This document shows positions 32,633-40,996 of a stretch of 64,000 nucleotides of DNA, piece by piece. The stretch covers positions 1-64,000 of the forward strand of contig NZ_MWQK01000005.1 in NCBI RefSeq assembly GCF_002210425.1, written 5' to 3'. The notes under the pieces were generated by a model that had not been told where the DNA came from, did not search any database, and worked only from the letters and a program-made list of their open reading frames with translations. Each line of letters begins with the position of its first letter. Position 1 is the first letter of the stretch. The DNA is from Fibrobacter sp. UWB2. GTDB taxonomy: Bacteria > Fibrobacterota > Fibrobacteria > Fibrobacterales > Fibrobacteraceae. The position numbers were made by a program, and so were the translations under genes.

Positions 32633-32662
32633 TTGACGATATCCTGCATTTTTTTCTATTCT
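32633..32662 (+). promoter_or_regulatory. Promoter of tRNA-Ser
   Basis: TTGACG (32633-32638) and TATTCT (32657-32662) with an 18-bp spacer, 13 bp before the tRNA. Confidence 0.7.
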
Positions 32663-32675
32663 TTGCGCACCAATT

Positions 32676-32756
32676 GGAGGAATAGGCTAATTGGTAAGTC
32701 AGCGGTCTTGAAAACCGCCGCCGTAAGGCTTGGGGGTTCGAGTCCCTCTTCCTCCG
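32676..32756 (+). tRNA. tRNA-Ser, anticodon TGA
   Basis: An 81-nt tRNA with acceptor GGAGGAA/TTCCTCC and discriminator G (as in serine tRNAs). The anticodon stem GCGGT/ACCGC encloses CTTGAAA (anticodon TGA). It has a class II variable arm (GCC GTAA GGC) and T arm GGGGG/CCCTC. Anticodon TCA, expected for selenocysteine tRNA, is not present. Confidence 0.93.
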
Positions 32757-32757
32757 T

Positions 32758-32792
32758 AAAAAGCGTTTCCGAGCACCGGGAACGCTTTTTTA
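32758..32792 (+). terminator. Terminator of tRNA-Ser
   Basis: Stem AAAAGCGTTTCC/GGGAACGCTTTT with a loop of about 7 nt, then TTTATTT. The symmetric A/T flanks could also end the comF transcript from the other side. Confidence 0.85.
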
Positions 32793-32802
32793 TTTGTACT
32801 TG

Positions 32803-33513
32803 TTATTTGTAAAAGGCGCGGCAATCGGCGGCAAAGTCCGCCACAGCCGTCGCGGGCTCGTCGTAAATCAGAGTGCACACCTTCAAGGGGAGCGGAAAAT
32901 TCGGCCCGAAAGCCGCCATGCACGCCGAAGTCGTCGCCCCCGTCGTAAAGACGTCATCCACCACGACCACGCTCCCCCGCGTAGGCATCTCCCGCGGGAA
33001 ATCCGCCACAAATGCTCCCGCCACATTCAGCTCGCGCTCCTCCTTCGAGAGTTTCGTCTGCGAAACCACGAACGTCTTGCGCTTGAGAAAGCGGCAAACC
33101 TTGCCTCCAGTTGCAGTCGCAAGCGCCGCCGCCAAGAGTTCCGCCTGATTGTACCCACGTTCGCGATACCTCGCCCGATGGAGCGGCACCGGCACAAAGT
33201 AAAGCGGCTGCGCAAGCATCGAAAGTTCCTGCGCCACCACTCCATGCTTCACCGCCGAAGAATGTCGCACAAGGTAAGAAGCAAGCCCCGGAATGTTCCT
33301 ATACTTGAGCGCATGCACAAGCTTGCGCGTCAATGGCCGCATCGGGAACAAACAAAAAGTATCGTCATTTGGGAATTTCGAAGAACAGGATTCCCGCAAA
33401 AGTTCCGCCGCACACGCAGGGCAAAGCCACGGGTCAAGCCTCTCCGACGAGTTTCCGCACGCAAGGCACTCCATCCCGAACACAAAATTTGCAACCGTCC
33501 TCAAAACACCCAT
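32803..33513 (-). CDS. comF: ComF-family phosphoribosyltransferase-like protein
   Basis: A 236-residue protein of the ComFC group, linked in other bacteria to DNA uptake by natural transformation. It has an N-terminal zinc finger (CLACGNSSERLDPWLCPAC, about 15-35) and a C-terminal phosphoribosyltransferase fold with VPVPLHRARYRERGYNQAELLA and the PRPP motif VVVVDDVFTTGATT. The start at 33513 has a strong GGAGGC 5 nt upstream; an ATG five codons earlier has none. It lies about 90 bp after rodA on the same strand. No other competence gene is nearby. Confidence 0.92.
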   Translation of the reverse strand: MGVLRTVANFVFGMECLACGNSSERLDPWLCPACAAELLRESCSSKFPNDDTFCLFPMRPLTRKLVHALKYRNIPGLASYLVRHSSAVKHGVVAQELSMLAQPLYFVPVPLHRARYRERGYNQAELLAAALATATGGKVCRFLKRKTFVVSQTKLSKEERELNVAGAFVADFPREMPTRGSVVVVDDVFTTGATTSACMAAFGPNFPLPLKVCTLIYDEPATAVADFAADCRAFYK

Positions 33514-33604
33514 AAAGCCTCCAGTCATAAAGAGAGCGCAAAATCACGCCCTATCTCTATAACACGCTTTTTTCAGGCAATTGGCACGGTAAAATTTTAT
33601 TTAA

Positions 33605-34852
33605 TTACTTATTTCCCTGATACCGTAGGCACATCAAGAGCCCCACGAGGAACATACATACAAGCGCAAACGATCCGCCATAAGAGAGGAACGGCAGCGG
33701 GAGCCCCGTCACCGGCATAAGTCCAATCGTCATCGCGATATTCACCGTGATGTGGAACAAAAAGATTGTCGCAGCGCCCATCGTCACAAGCGTCACAAAC
33801 GGGTCATCGTTCGTCTTGCAAATCGAGGTAGCACGCCACAAAAACAAAGTAAACAGGACCAAGACCGCCGCGCATCCGACAAAGCCAAACTGTTCCCCGA
33901 GCACGCTAAAGATAAAGTCCGTATGTTCTTCCGGCAAAAACGAGAGGTTCGTCTGCGAGCCGTTTCCAAAGCCCTTGCCCCCAACGCCGCCGCTACCGAT
34001 TGCCGTGAGTGACTGCAGCACCTGATACCCATCGCCTAGCGGGTCACTCATCGGATCCAAGAAGGTGTTCACGCGCTTCTGCTGGTGCGGTTCCAGCATG
34101 TTCCACACCATCGTACTGGCGTAACCCGCCAAGATGTTCGTCGCAATAATCACGCCCGAGAACTTTTTGGACAAGTGCCTGCGCAAAACGGAGAACACGA
34201 CAAGGCAAATCAGCACGCCCCACAAGACCTGCATCACCATCGACTGCGAATGCGAAAACAGCACCGACAATACCGGGCTCACAATCAAGAACAAATCCGT
34301 AAATGTAAGCCCCGCAAAAAAGAACCCGACAAGCGTCACCGCCGTAAACACAAGCGCCGTGCTCAAGTCCGGCTGCTTTAGCACAAGCAAGAACGGCACA
34401 ATAAAAAGCCCAAGCGGCACCAAGAAAGACTTGAGCTTGTGCAAACTCACGGGATGTTTCGAGAGCCAGTACGAAATCGTAATCAGGTACGCAATCTTTG
34501 CAAATTCCGAAGGTTGCAGTTTTATGATTTTCAAGTCAATCCAACGCCCCGCCCCTTTCACGTCACCCGCAAAAATGAGCACAAACACAAGCATCAATAG
34601 CGCAATCACGTAAGACGGCACCGCCGCACGCTTAAGCCAGTCAATCTTCACAAACACAAGGCCCACGGCAATCGCAATACCCGTCAAGAAGTAAATAATT
34701 TGTTTAAACCAATGGGTATTGTAAAGAGCAAACTCCTCGCCCATTGTTGCCGAATACACGAGAAGCACGCCAAACGACATGAGCGTAAACGTCACACCGA
34801 TAAAGAGCCAATCGAACTTTAGCGACTTGTTCTGAATACGGTCGGTACTCAT
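33605..34852 (-). CDS. rodA: Rod-shape SEDS glycosyltransferase RodA
   Basis: A 415-residue, about ten-TM SEDS-family peptidoglycan polymerase that works with PBP2 in the elongasome. It shows the family patterns AGRWIDLKIIKLQPSEFAKI, DLSTALVF, GSGGVGGKGFGNGSQTNLSFLPEEHTDFIFSVLGEQFGF and GLPLPFLSYGGSF. Length is normal. The start overlaps the mrdA stop (ATGA), so it is the last gene of the mreB-mreC-mreD-mrdA-rodA operon. Confidence 0.96.
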   Translation of the reverse strand: MSTDRIQNKSLKFDWLFIGVTFTLMSFGVLLVYSATMGEEFALYNTHWFKQIIYFLTGIAIAVGLVFVKIDWLKRAAVPSYVIALLMLVFVLIFAGDVKGAGRWIDLKIIKLQPSEFAKIAYLITISYWLSKHPVSLHKLKSFLVPLGLFIVPFLLVLKQPDLSTALVFTAVTLVGFFFAGLTFTDLFLIVSPVLSVLFSHSQSMVMQVLWGVLICLVVFSVLRRHLSKKFSGVIIATNILAGYASTMVWNMLEPHQQKRVNTFLDPMSDPLGDGYQVLQSLTAIGSGGVGGKGFGNGSQTNLSFLPEEHTDFIFSVLGEQFGFVGCAAVLVLFTLFLWRATSICKTNDDPFVTLVTMGAATIFLFHITVNIAMTIGLMPVTGLPLPFLSYGGSFALVCMFLVGLLMCLRYQGNK

Positions 34853-36699
34853 TGTTCCTCTTCCTCCTTCCCAAAGAAGGCCATCAGCACTTTATGCGCA
34901 ATCGGGGCTGCCACAGAGCCACCACCGCCTGCCGCTTCCATAATCACGGCCACAGCAATTTGCGGGTCATCCAAGGGAGCTACCGCAGCAAACCAGGCAT
35001 GCGTCTTCTGCCCTTTTTTCCATTCGCCAGAACCCGTCTTTCCGCCCACGCGGATTCCAGGCACAGCGCCCTTCTTTCCGGTGCCACCCGGATGGTTCAC
35101 CACGGAATCCATCGCGTTCAAAAGCACACGGTGCGTCTCGGGTTTCATCGTCCCCGGACGGATAATTTCAGGCTCATAACGGCGTACAACGTTTCCCTCC
35201 GCATCTTGCAATTCCTTCATAAAATGCGGTCTATACACGCCCTTGTTCGTCGCTAGGGAGCCTATAAAAACAGCCTGCTGCAGAGGCGTCACCATCTGCC
35301 CCTGCCCAATCGAGAGGTTCAGAATAAGTCCACGAGCCCAGCGCCAGCCAAGGCGTTTGTTCCGCTGGTTAAACGAAGCCGAATCCGGGAGCCATCCCGC
35401 ACGCTCGCCCGGGATATCCACGCCAAGCAACTGTTCACCATAACCAAAGCGGCGAGCAAATTCATTGATACGCGCCATATCGATTTCAAGGCCCGCCTGA
35501 TAGAAATACACGTCGCACGAAAGGCGCAGCGCATGCACCACGTTCAGGTTCCCGTGCACGCCCCAGCACCTCTGGTAACGCGCCCCGTACTGGTAGCCGC
35601 CCGTACAAGCTTTCGGGTAATACTTTGTCTCCGAAATAATCCCGCTTTCAAGCCCCGCCCCAGACGTCACAAGCTTAAAAATCGATGCCGGCGGGTAAAC
35701 GCCCGAAATCGCACGGTTCGTGAGTGGGCGCATCGAATCGAGCGCCACATGAGCCCAACCCTTGTTGCGTTCACGGCGCTTCAACGAAAAGATGTTCGGA
35801 TCGAGTCGCGGCGAAGAGACCATTGCCAAAATTTCGCCATTGCGCGGGTCGATTGCCACCAAGGCGCCTTTCGCCGAATCAGGGATCGCCGCTTCTGCCG
35901 CCTTTTGCAACTTCAAGTCAATCGTCGAAATCATGTGGAGTCCCGGTTCCGGTGCAATAAAGCCGCCCACATCCGTAAGCGTACGCACTTCACGCCCCGA
36001 AGCATTCACCTCCACAAGTTTGAGCCCGTTCTTGCCGCGGAACTCCTTGTCGTATTCCTGCTCCAAGCCCTTTTGCCCCACGCGGTCACCCTGCGAGTAC
36101 GATGCATATTCCGGTAGTTTCAGCTGCTCTTCCGAAATCTCACTCGTGTAGCCGAGCACATGCGAGGCTAGCGTCCCGTACGGGTATTCACGTCGCGACT
36201 CGATAATCACCGAGACGCCCGGCAATTCCGTAGAATGTTCTTCAATCACCGCGACCTGTTCCATCGTCGCATCTTCCAAAATGCGGACTGGGCGCGTACG
36301 CACCCAGCGGATTCTCTGGAACGCGGTATCAAGCGAAAGCGAATCAAAAAGCCGCACACCCGCCGCATCGCGGATATTCAGAAGCTTCTTGAAAATGGAG
36401 TCCCTGTCCGCCTTCTTGCGCGGCATTTCAAGCGCCTGGAGCGCAATCTGGTAAGAGGGACGGTTACGCACCAGCACATTCCCGTTCCTATCGTAAATGT
36501 AGCCTCGGTCGGCAATAAGCTCGATTCGGCGCAAGCGGTTATTTTCGGAACGCTGGAAGTTTTCTTCGTAATGGATGTACTGCAGCGAAAAAAGCTTGAA
36601 CAAAATCACCGCAAAAAGGATAACCGTCCCTGCCAAAAATATCAGGACGTTCCAATTTCGACGGACTCGAGCCTCGTTCTCCGAAGTATCGTTATACAT
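34849..36699 (-). CDS. mrdA: Penicillin-binding protein 2 (elongation transpeptidase)
   Basis: A 616-residue class B PBP anchored by one N-terminal TM helix (about 16-38) that cross-links peptidoglycan during cell elongation. It has a dimerisation domain containing LIADRGYIYDRNGNVL (about 60-75), then the transpeptidase domain with SxxK in YPPASIFKLV, SxN-type SCDVYFYQ and KTG in GGKTGSGEWKKGQKTHAWF. The ATG at 36699 overlaps the mreD stop by 8 bp; an upstream in-frame extension is unlikely. RodA, its partner, follows directly. Confidence 0.95.
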   Translation of the reverse strand: MYNDTSENEARVRRNWNVLIFLAGTVILFAVILFKLFSLQYIHYEENFQRSENNRLRRIELIADRGYIYDRNGNVLVRNRPSYQIALQALEMPRKKADRDSIFKKLLNIRDAAGVRLFDSLSLDTAFQRIRWVRTRPVRILEDATMEQVAVIEEHSTELPGVSVIIESRREYPYGTLASHVLGYTSEISEEQLKLPEYASYSQGDRVGQKGLEQEYDKEFRGKNGLKLVEVNASGREVRTLTDVGGFIAPEPGLHMISTIDLKLQKAAEAAIPDSAKGALVAIDPRNGEILAMVSSPRLDPNIFSLKRRERNKGWAHVALDSMRPLTNRAISGVYPPASIFKLVTSGAGLESGIISETKYYPKACTGGYQYGARYQRCWGVHGNLNVVHALRLSCDVYFYQAGLEIDMARINEFARRFGYGEQLLGVDIPGERAGWLPDSASFNQRNKRLGWRWARGLILNLSIGQGQMVTPLQQAVFIGSLATNKGVYRPHFMKELQDAEGNVVRRYEPEIIRPGTMKPETHRVLLNAMDSVVNHPGGTGKKGAVPGIRVGGKTGSGEWKKGQKTHAWFAAVAPLDDPQIAVAVIMEAAGGGGSVAAPIAHKVLMAFFGKEEEEQ

Positions 36700-37177
36700 C
36701 CGACTTTTTCCCCGAAGTGAGGTAGAACAAAATACCGCCAATAATCACCGTATAAATGCTCTCCGGCACCGTTTTCGTCAAGAACAAAGTCGTTACGACA
36801 TCTTTTTCAAGCCCCGTAATGAGGAAATAGAACATATCGTTCACATAGAACGCAAGTCCAAGCACGCCCACTTTCGGCGGCAAGTTGAGCGTGAGGAAAT
36901 ATTCCTCGAGCTGTCCCACGGCAAAGCCCACAATCGTCATTGCAATCGTATTGGCGCCCAGCCATTCTACCGGAGCATAGACATCCAACGTGAACCCCGC
37001 CAAAAATCCCCAGAAACAACCCGTCCCTGCCCCAAAACGCAAAGCCACAGACACAATAAAGATGAGGATAAAGTCAGGCCCTACACCCAAAATCTTAAGC
37101 CAGTCGCCAATCGTCGACTGTACCGCAAAAGCGATGACAAACATCAGGAGCGTCTTTAACCATCCGTAATTACTCAT
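36692..37177 (-). CDS. mreD: Rod shape-determining protein MreD
   Basis: A 161-residue inner-membrane protein with about five TM helices, as usual for MreD. Typical features are the N-terminal membrane helix (LLMFVIAFAVQSTIGDWL), GVGPDFILIFIVSVALRFGAGTG and FLAGFTLDVYAPVEWLGANTI. The ATG at 37177 has AGGAG 8 nt upstream and overlaps the end of mreC by 8 bp; mrdA overlaps its own end. Confidence 0.92.
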   Translation of the reverse strand: MSNYGWLKTLLMFVIAFAVQSTIGDWLKILGVGPDFILIFIVSVALRFGAGTGCFWGFLAGFTLDVYAPVEWLGANTIAMTIVGFAVGQLEEYFLTLNLPPKVGVLGLAFYVNDMFYFLITGLEKDVVTTLFLTKTVPESIYTVIIGGILFYLTSGKKSDV

Positions 37178-37997
37178 CAAGCAACTCCTGGATAATCCAA
37201 TCCGGATCCTTCTGCATCACAAACACTTCTTCCAAGGTCGAAAATTCCTGGAACGGCTTCACATCCATGAGGCTCATCACGTCCAAATCCGCCTTGCGGA
37301 CCTTGTGCACCGTGCCCACCGGGATTCCCTTTGGGAAAATGCCGCCAAGTCCAGAGGTAATGAGCGTATCGCCCTCGGCAACGCCTGCATGCGACGGAAT
37401 CATCGCCGAAAGCAAATGGCCGTCTACAGACTCCAAGAAGCCCACCACGCGCGTACGGCGCTCGAGCACGGAAAGTTTCAAGTTCGGGTCCACCAGGAGC
37501 TGCACGCGGGAATGCGTCAGCGAAGCCTTCGAAATCTTTCCGACAAGGCCATTCATCGACATCACCGGCATGTTCTCTTTCACGCCGTGATGCGTCCCGC
37601 GATTGATTACGAGAGTCGTCAGAAAACGCCCGGGGTTATGCCCCACCACGCGAGACGTCACAATCGGGAAATCCCACTTGTCGTCAAAGCGCACCAAGGT
37701 ATGCAAACGCGCCAATTCCTGCAAGCCCTCGCTCGCGTGGTAAGTCTCCTGACGGAGCCTTGCGTTTTCCGCCTTCAGGTGCTCATTTTCCGCCTGCAGT
37801 GACTTGAAGTCATTCACAGAAGCAAGCAAGAGCTGCACCGGGTAAAATACCGTCGAAAGCGCCTTATCGACAATGCTCTCGCGCACTGCCGTCGAAGACG
37901 CATGCATCAGTATCCCTAAAACGAGAAAAAAGGCAAAAGCGACAACGCCATGCCTTTGGGTAAACAAATCGACAATAAAGCGAAAAGCTCTAAGCAT
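37170..37997 (-). CDS. mreC: Rod shape-determining protein MreC
   Basis: A 275-residue periplasmic scaffold of the elongasome. It has a TM helix at about 18-35, a coiled coil at about 62-95 (FKSLQAENEHLKAENARLRQE region), and the two-lobed beta domain with VVGHNPGRFLTTLVINRGTHHGVKENMPVMSMNGLVGKI and AGVAEGDTLITSGLGGIFPKGIPVGTV. Length is normal. It lies 19 bp after mreB and overlaps mreD. Confidence 0.95.
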   Translation of the reverse strand: MLRAFRFIVDLFTQRHGVVAFAFFLVLGILMHASSTAVRESIVDKALSTVFYPVQLLLASVNDFKSLQAENEHLKAENARLRQETYHASEGLQELARLHTLVRFDDKWDFPIVTSRVVGHNPGRFLTTLVINRGTHHGVKENMPVMSMNGLVGKISKASLTHSRVQLLVDPNLKLSVLERRTRVVGFLESVDGHLLSAMIPSHAGVAEGDTLITSGLGGIFPKGIPVGTVHKVRKADLDVMSLMDVKPFQEFSTLEEVFVMQKDPDWIIQELLDE

Positions 37998-38016
37998 CGA
38001 AGTGCAATTTCAGAAT

Positions 38017-39039
38017 TTAGGTAGAAGAAGCCACCAAAACAGGACGGTACTTGTCCAGGTCTTCGAGAATGCGAGCCGCACCCTTGCAAACGCAAGTCAT
38101 CGGATCGTCAATCACGTTCACGGAGAGGCCCGTTTCCTTGCGGATACGTTCATCGAGACCGCGCAACTGGGAACCGCCACCCGTGAGGATGATGCCCTTG
38201 TCATAAATATCGGCAGAAAGTTCCGGGAGCGTAATGCTCAAGGCCTGCTTCACGGCTTCAATAATGGATGTCACCGGTTCGTTGATGGCTTCGCGGATTT
38301 CGGCACTTCCAATAGGAATCGTGCGCGGCATACCGGCAATAAAGTCAAGGCCCTTGACTTCCATCGTCAATTCTTCTTCGAGCGGGCTTGCAGAACCAAT
38401 CTGGATCTTGATCTGTTCAGCAGTGCTTTCACCCACGCAGAGGTTATACATCGTACGCAAGTAACGCACAATGGCCTCGTCCATTTCGTCACCGCCCACG
38501 CGCACAGAGCCGTTGCAGTCGGACTTGTTCAAGGCAATCACGGCGATGTCGGACGTACCGCCGCCAATATCCACAATCATGTTACCGACCGGTTCTTCGA
38601 CCGGGATGCCCATGCCGATAGCGGCAGCCATCGGTTCGTGGACCAGGTGGACTTCCTTAGCGCCCGTCATCTTGATAGCATCGATCACGGCACGCGTTTC
38701 CACTTCGGTAATTCCGTTCGGAACGCCAACCACCACACGCGGTTTCACCATCCACAGCGGATAGCGCTGCACGCGCGTAATAAAGGTGCGCAAAAGCGTT
38801 TCGACAAGTTCAAAATCGGCAATCACGCCATCGCGCATCGGGCGGATGGCACGGCTTTCGCCAGACGTACGGCCAAGCATCTTCTTAGCTTCGCCGCCAA
38901 TAGCAGTCACGCGGTTGCTCTTGCGGTCAACAGCAATCACAGTCGGTTCGTTAATGACAATGCCCTGTCCAGCCACATGGACAAGCGTATTTGCGGTACC
39001 CAAATCAATACCGATATCACAAGAGAAAAGTCCGAACAA
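38017..39039 (-). CDS. mreB: Rod shape-determining actin MreB
   Basis: A 340-residue bacterial actin that guides side-wall synthesis. Motifs: DIGIDLGTANTLVH (phosphate 1), NEPTVIAVD, VVVGVPNGITEVETRAV, VHEPMAAAIGMGIPVEEPVGNMIVDIGGGTSDIAVI (phosphate 2) and GIILTGGGSQLRGLDERI (adenosine). The only start that gives the full N-terminus is TTG at 39039, supported by GAGGG 8 nt upstream; the next Met codon is inside the phosphate-1 domain. It is the first gene of the mre-mrd operon. Confidence 0.96.
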   Translation of the reverse strand: MFGLFSCDIGIDLGTANTLVHVAGQGIVINEPTVIAVDRKSNRVTAIGGEAKKMLGRTSGESRAIRPMRDGVIADFELVETLLRTFITRVQRYPLWMVKPRVVVGVPNGITEVETRAVIDAIKMTGAKEVHLVHEPMAAAIGMGIPVEEPVGNMIVDIGGGTSDIAVIALNKSDCNGSVRVGGDEMDEAIVRYLRTMYNLCVGESTAEQIKIQIGSASPLEEELTMEVKGLDFIAGMPRTIPIGSAEIREAINEPVTSIIEAVKQALSITLPELSADIYDKGIILTGGGSQLRGLDERIRKETGLSVNVIDDPMTCVCKGAARILEDLDKYRPVLVASST

Positions 39040-39103
39040 AATTTAGCCCTCTATAATAAAAATCCCACAGTCCAAATATAACTAAATCAGGTCCTCTTAT
39101 AAC

Positions 39104-39472
39104 CTAGGGATTTTTATCCTTGCCAAATTTTAGCACCTTGGAATAACGGTCCCAATGCCTGCCATGAACCTCGTAACGGTACTTGCGCTTTTCGTACATG
39201 GCGAGGTCACGATAGATGTAAAAATCGACTTCGGCGTACGCCGCATAGATTTCCGCTTCGGCGCCTTCGAACAACCTAAAATCACGAATCTTGTAATACG
39301 GTTCTTCGAGCAAATCCGCCTTTGTCGCATTCGCGTTCAAGGTTTCTGCGACCATGAACTTCAAGTCCTCTTGCAAGTACGTGAGGAGCTTCTTTTCAAT
39401 GCGTTCCGTCGGTTCAGAACAAGACGAAAGCAACACAAGGAATATGAGGGACAAAATCTTTTTCATATCCAT
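39104..39472 (-). CDS. Small lipoprotein, unknown
   Basis: 122 residues: a lipoprotein signal (LLSSC, Cys18) and a small mature domain of mixed alpha/beta character with many Tyr, Arg and Glu (IYAAYAEVDFYIYRDL, KRKYRYEVHGRHWDRY). No family is recognised. Two Met codons two residues apart (39472 and 39466) are equally possible starts; neither has a Shine-Dalgarno sequence. The gene begins right at the T run of the terminator after the outer-membrane barrel gene, so it either has a promoter inside that region or relies on read-through. Confidence 0.55.
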   Translation of the reverse strand: MDMKKILSLIFLVLLSSCSEPTERIEKKLLTYLQEDLKFMVAETLNANATKADLLEEPYYKIRDFRLFEGAEAEIYAAYAEVDFYIYRDLAMYEKRKYRYEVHGRHWDRYSKVLKFGKDKNP

Positions 39473-39511
39473 AAAATAAAAAAAGAAACGCACTCAGATG
39501 GAATGCGTTTC
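39473..39511 (-). terminator. Terminator of the outer-membrane barrel gene
   Basis: Stem GAAACGCA/TGCGTTTC (39504-39511 and 39485-39492), with an 11-nt loop, followed on the minus strand by CTTTTTTTATTTT. It lies about 22 bp after the stop codon. Confidence 0.8.
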
Positions 39512-39533
39512 GAAATAGTTGCTAGTTACCTAA

Positions 39534-40838
39534 CTAGAACGAGTACGTTGCAGAGATTCTGGAGAAGAGTCTGCCTTCGCCCTGGAACGGGTTACGGAAC
39601 AAGAGGTCTTCAGCAACGGTCACGTCGATTTTCAGCTTTTCTTCGATGTTGATACCGAAACCGAAGCCGACATGGTCCTTGGAGGTGCCGTCAGCGAGCG
39701 GATTCGTGCTGAAGAAGTTGCCGTCATCCTTGCAGATGCCGTACTGTTTGTCGTTGTACTTGTCTGCATTTCTGCTGTTGACATCGCACTTTGTATAAAG
39801 GATAGACTTCTGGCCGCCAACGCGGATCACGAACCAATCCCACCAGATGTTACGTTCGATACCGAAGCTGATCATGCCACCCACATCGGTACGTTCGTCC
39901 CAGCGTCTGTTGTCTTCGTTACGGGAATCATAAGTCCAGGTCTTGGTGATGGCGTCAAAGATCCAGTCGTGAGCCTTCTTCTTGTTATAGATGAAGTCCA
40001 AGCCCATCCAGAAGAAGCCACGGTCAAGGGCAACGTTAATACCGACACCCACCTGGGCATGCTTTTCATCCAAGCCCGGAGCATCGATGAACTTGAGGTT
40101 CAAAGCCGGAACAAGTTCGCCGTTGATAGCATCCAAAGTAAAGAATGCACGGGACTTGATCAACCAGGAGAAGTTACCATCGTCAAAGAAGCTGTGGTGT
40201 TCCGGTCCATACTGGATACGGGCCAAGGCCAAGGAGAATTCCAAGTCAAAGTAGTTCGTGAACTGGAAGTTCATACCACCGTCTGCCTGCACGATAGAGG
40301 CAAAGGCGTCCTTCTTCACCTGGTAGTTGCCATCTTCGCCCTTGTCACCGCCGTCCTGCGTTGCGATATACACATGCAAGCCCCAAGCGTTGCCGTTCGT
40401 GAGCGTACCGCCCAAGAAACCGTCGAAGTTCGTCACCGTTTCAGGAACGTTCGTCTTGGAACCGTTGTCGCCAATGACGACATCCGGCAAATACTGAATA
40501 AGGTCAGCATTGATACGGCCAAAGAGACCACCGATAGAAATACGCGGGTCCGGATTGTTGTCACCGCCGATAGCGATGGAGAAAATACCACCGAAGTTCG
40601 GGTGCTGCGGATCGCGGTTTGCGCCCACTTCAACACGGTCCGTGTACGGGCCAAATTCACCGATCAAGTAGTTGGAGTAGAGGTTGATGTTTGCCGGGTT
40701 ATCGAAGATGCTCACATCATCCATGATGTAAGTCGTATTCTTACCCATAGATTCGATACGGGCAAATGTTGCAAATGCAGAACCGACACCAAAAATTCCG
40801 ATTGCGGTGCCAACTGCAGCTACGGTTTTTAAGTTCAT
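39534..40838 (-). CDS. Outer-membrane beta-barrel protein, unknown
   Basis: A 434-residue exported protein: signal peptide (about 1-23) and then alternating amphipathic strands rich in Gly, Asp and aromatic residues. It ends in Phe (SRISATYSF), the usual C-terminal signal for barrel insertion. No porin family is recognised. The start is supported by AGGAG 8 nt upstream. It has its own promoter region and terminator and lies just downstream of the motor cluster, separated from agmX by a terminator. A structural or porin-like role in the outer membrane is inferred. Confidence 0.75.
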   Translation of the reverse strand: MNLKTVAAVGTAIGIFGVGSAFATFARIESMGKNTTYIMDDVSIFDNPANINLYSNYLIGEFGPYTDRVEVGANRDPQHPNFGGIFSIAIGGDNNPDPRISIGGLFGRINADLIQYLPDVVIGDNGSKTNVPETVTNFDGFLGGTLTNGNAWGLHVYIATQDGGDKGEDGNYQVKKDAFASIVQADGGMNFQFTNYFDLEFSLALARIQYGPEHHSFFDDGNFSWLIKSRAFFTLDAINGELVPALNLKFIDAPGLDEKHAQVGVGINVALDRGFFWMGLDFIYNKKKAHDWIFDAITKTWTYDSRNEDNRRWDERTDVGGMISFGIERNIWWDWFVIRVGGQKSILYTKCDVNSRNADKYNDKQYGICKDDGNFFSTNPLADGTSKDHVGFGFGINIEEKLKIDVTVAEDLLFRNPFQGEGRLFSRISATYSF

Positions 40839-40922
40839 GGAATAACTCCTATTGAAAATTCAATTATAAAGTTAGTTTTATAAAATAAAAAACGCAACAA
40901 TATTTTAATAAAATGCAAAAAA

Positions 40923-40979
40923 TTTTGGGGCGTTTTAACCCCAAAACAAAAAAGGCCAGACTTTCGTCTGGTCTTTTTT
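40923..40979 (-). terminator. Tandem terminators after the AgmX-type gene
   Basis: Two hairpins lie side by side: GGCCAGAC/GTCTGGTC (40954-40961 and 40966-40973), flanked by A and T runs, and TTTTGGGG/CCCCAAAA (40923-40930 and 40939-40946). On the minus strand the first ends in TTTTTTGTTTT. They mark the end of the motor cluster. Confidence 0.85.
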
Positions 40980-40996
40980 CAAGCTTTCCAAGTGAA

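Noticed and set aside
32676-32756. Possible selenocysteine tRNA
   Set aside because: The anticodon is TGA (reads UCA, serine), not TCA, and the acceptor and T stems have normal 7+5 pairing.
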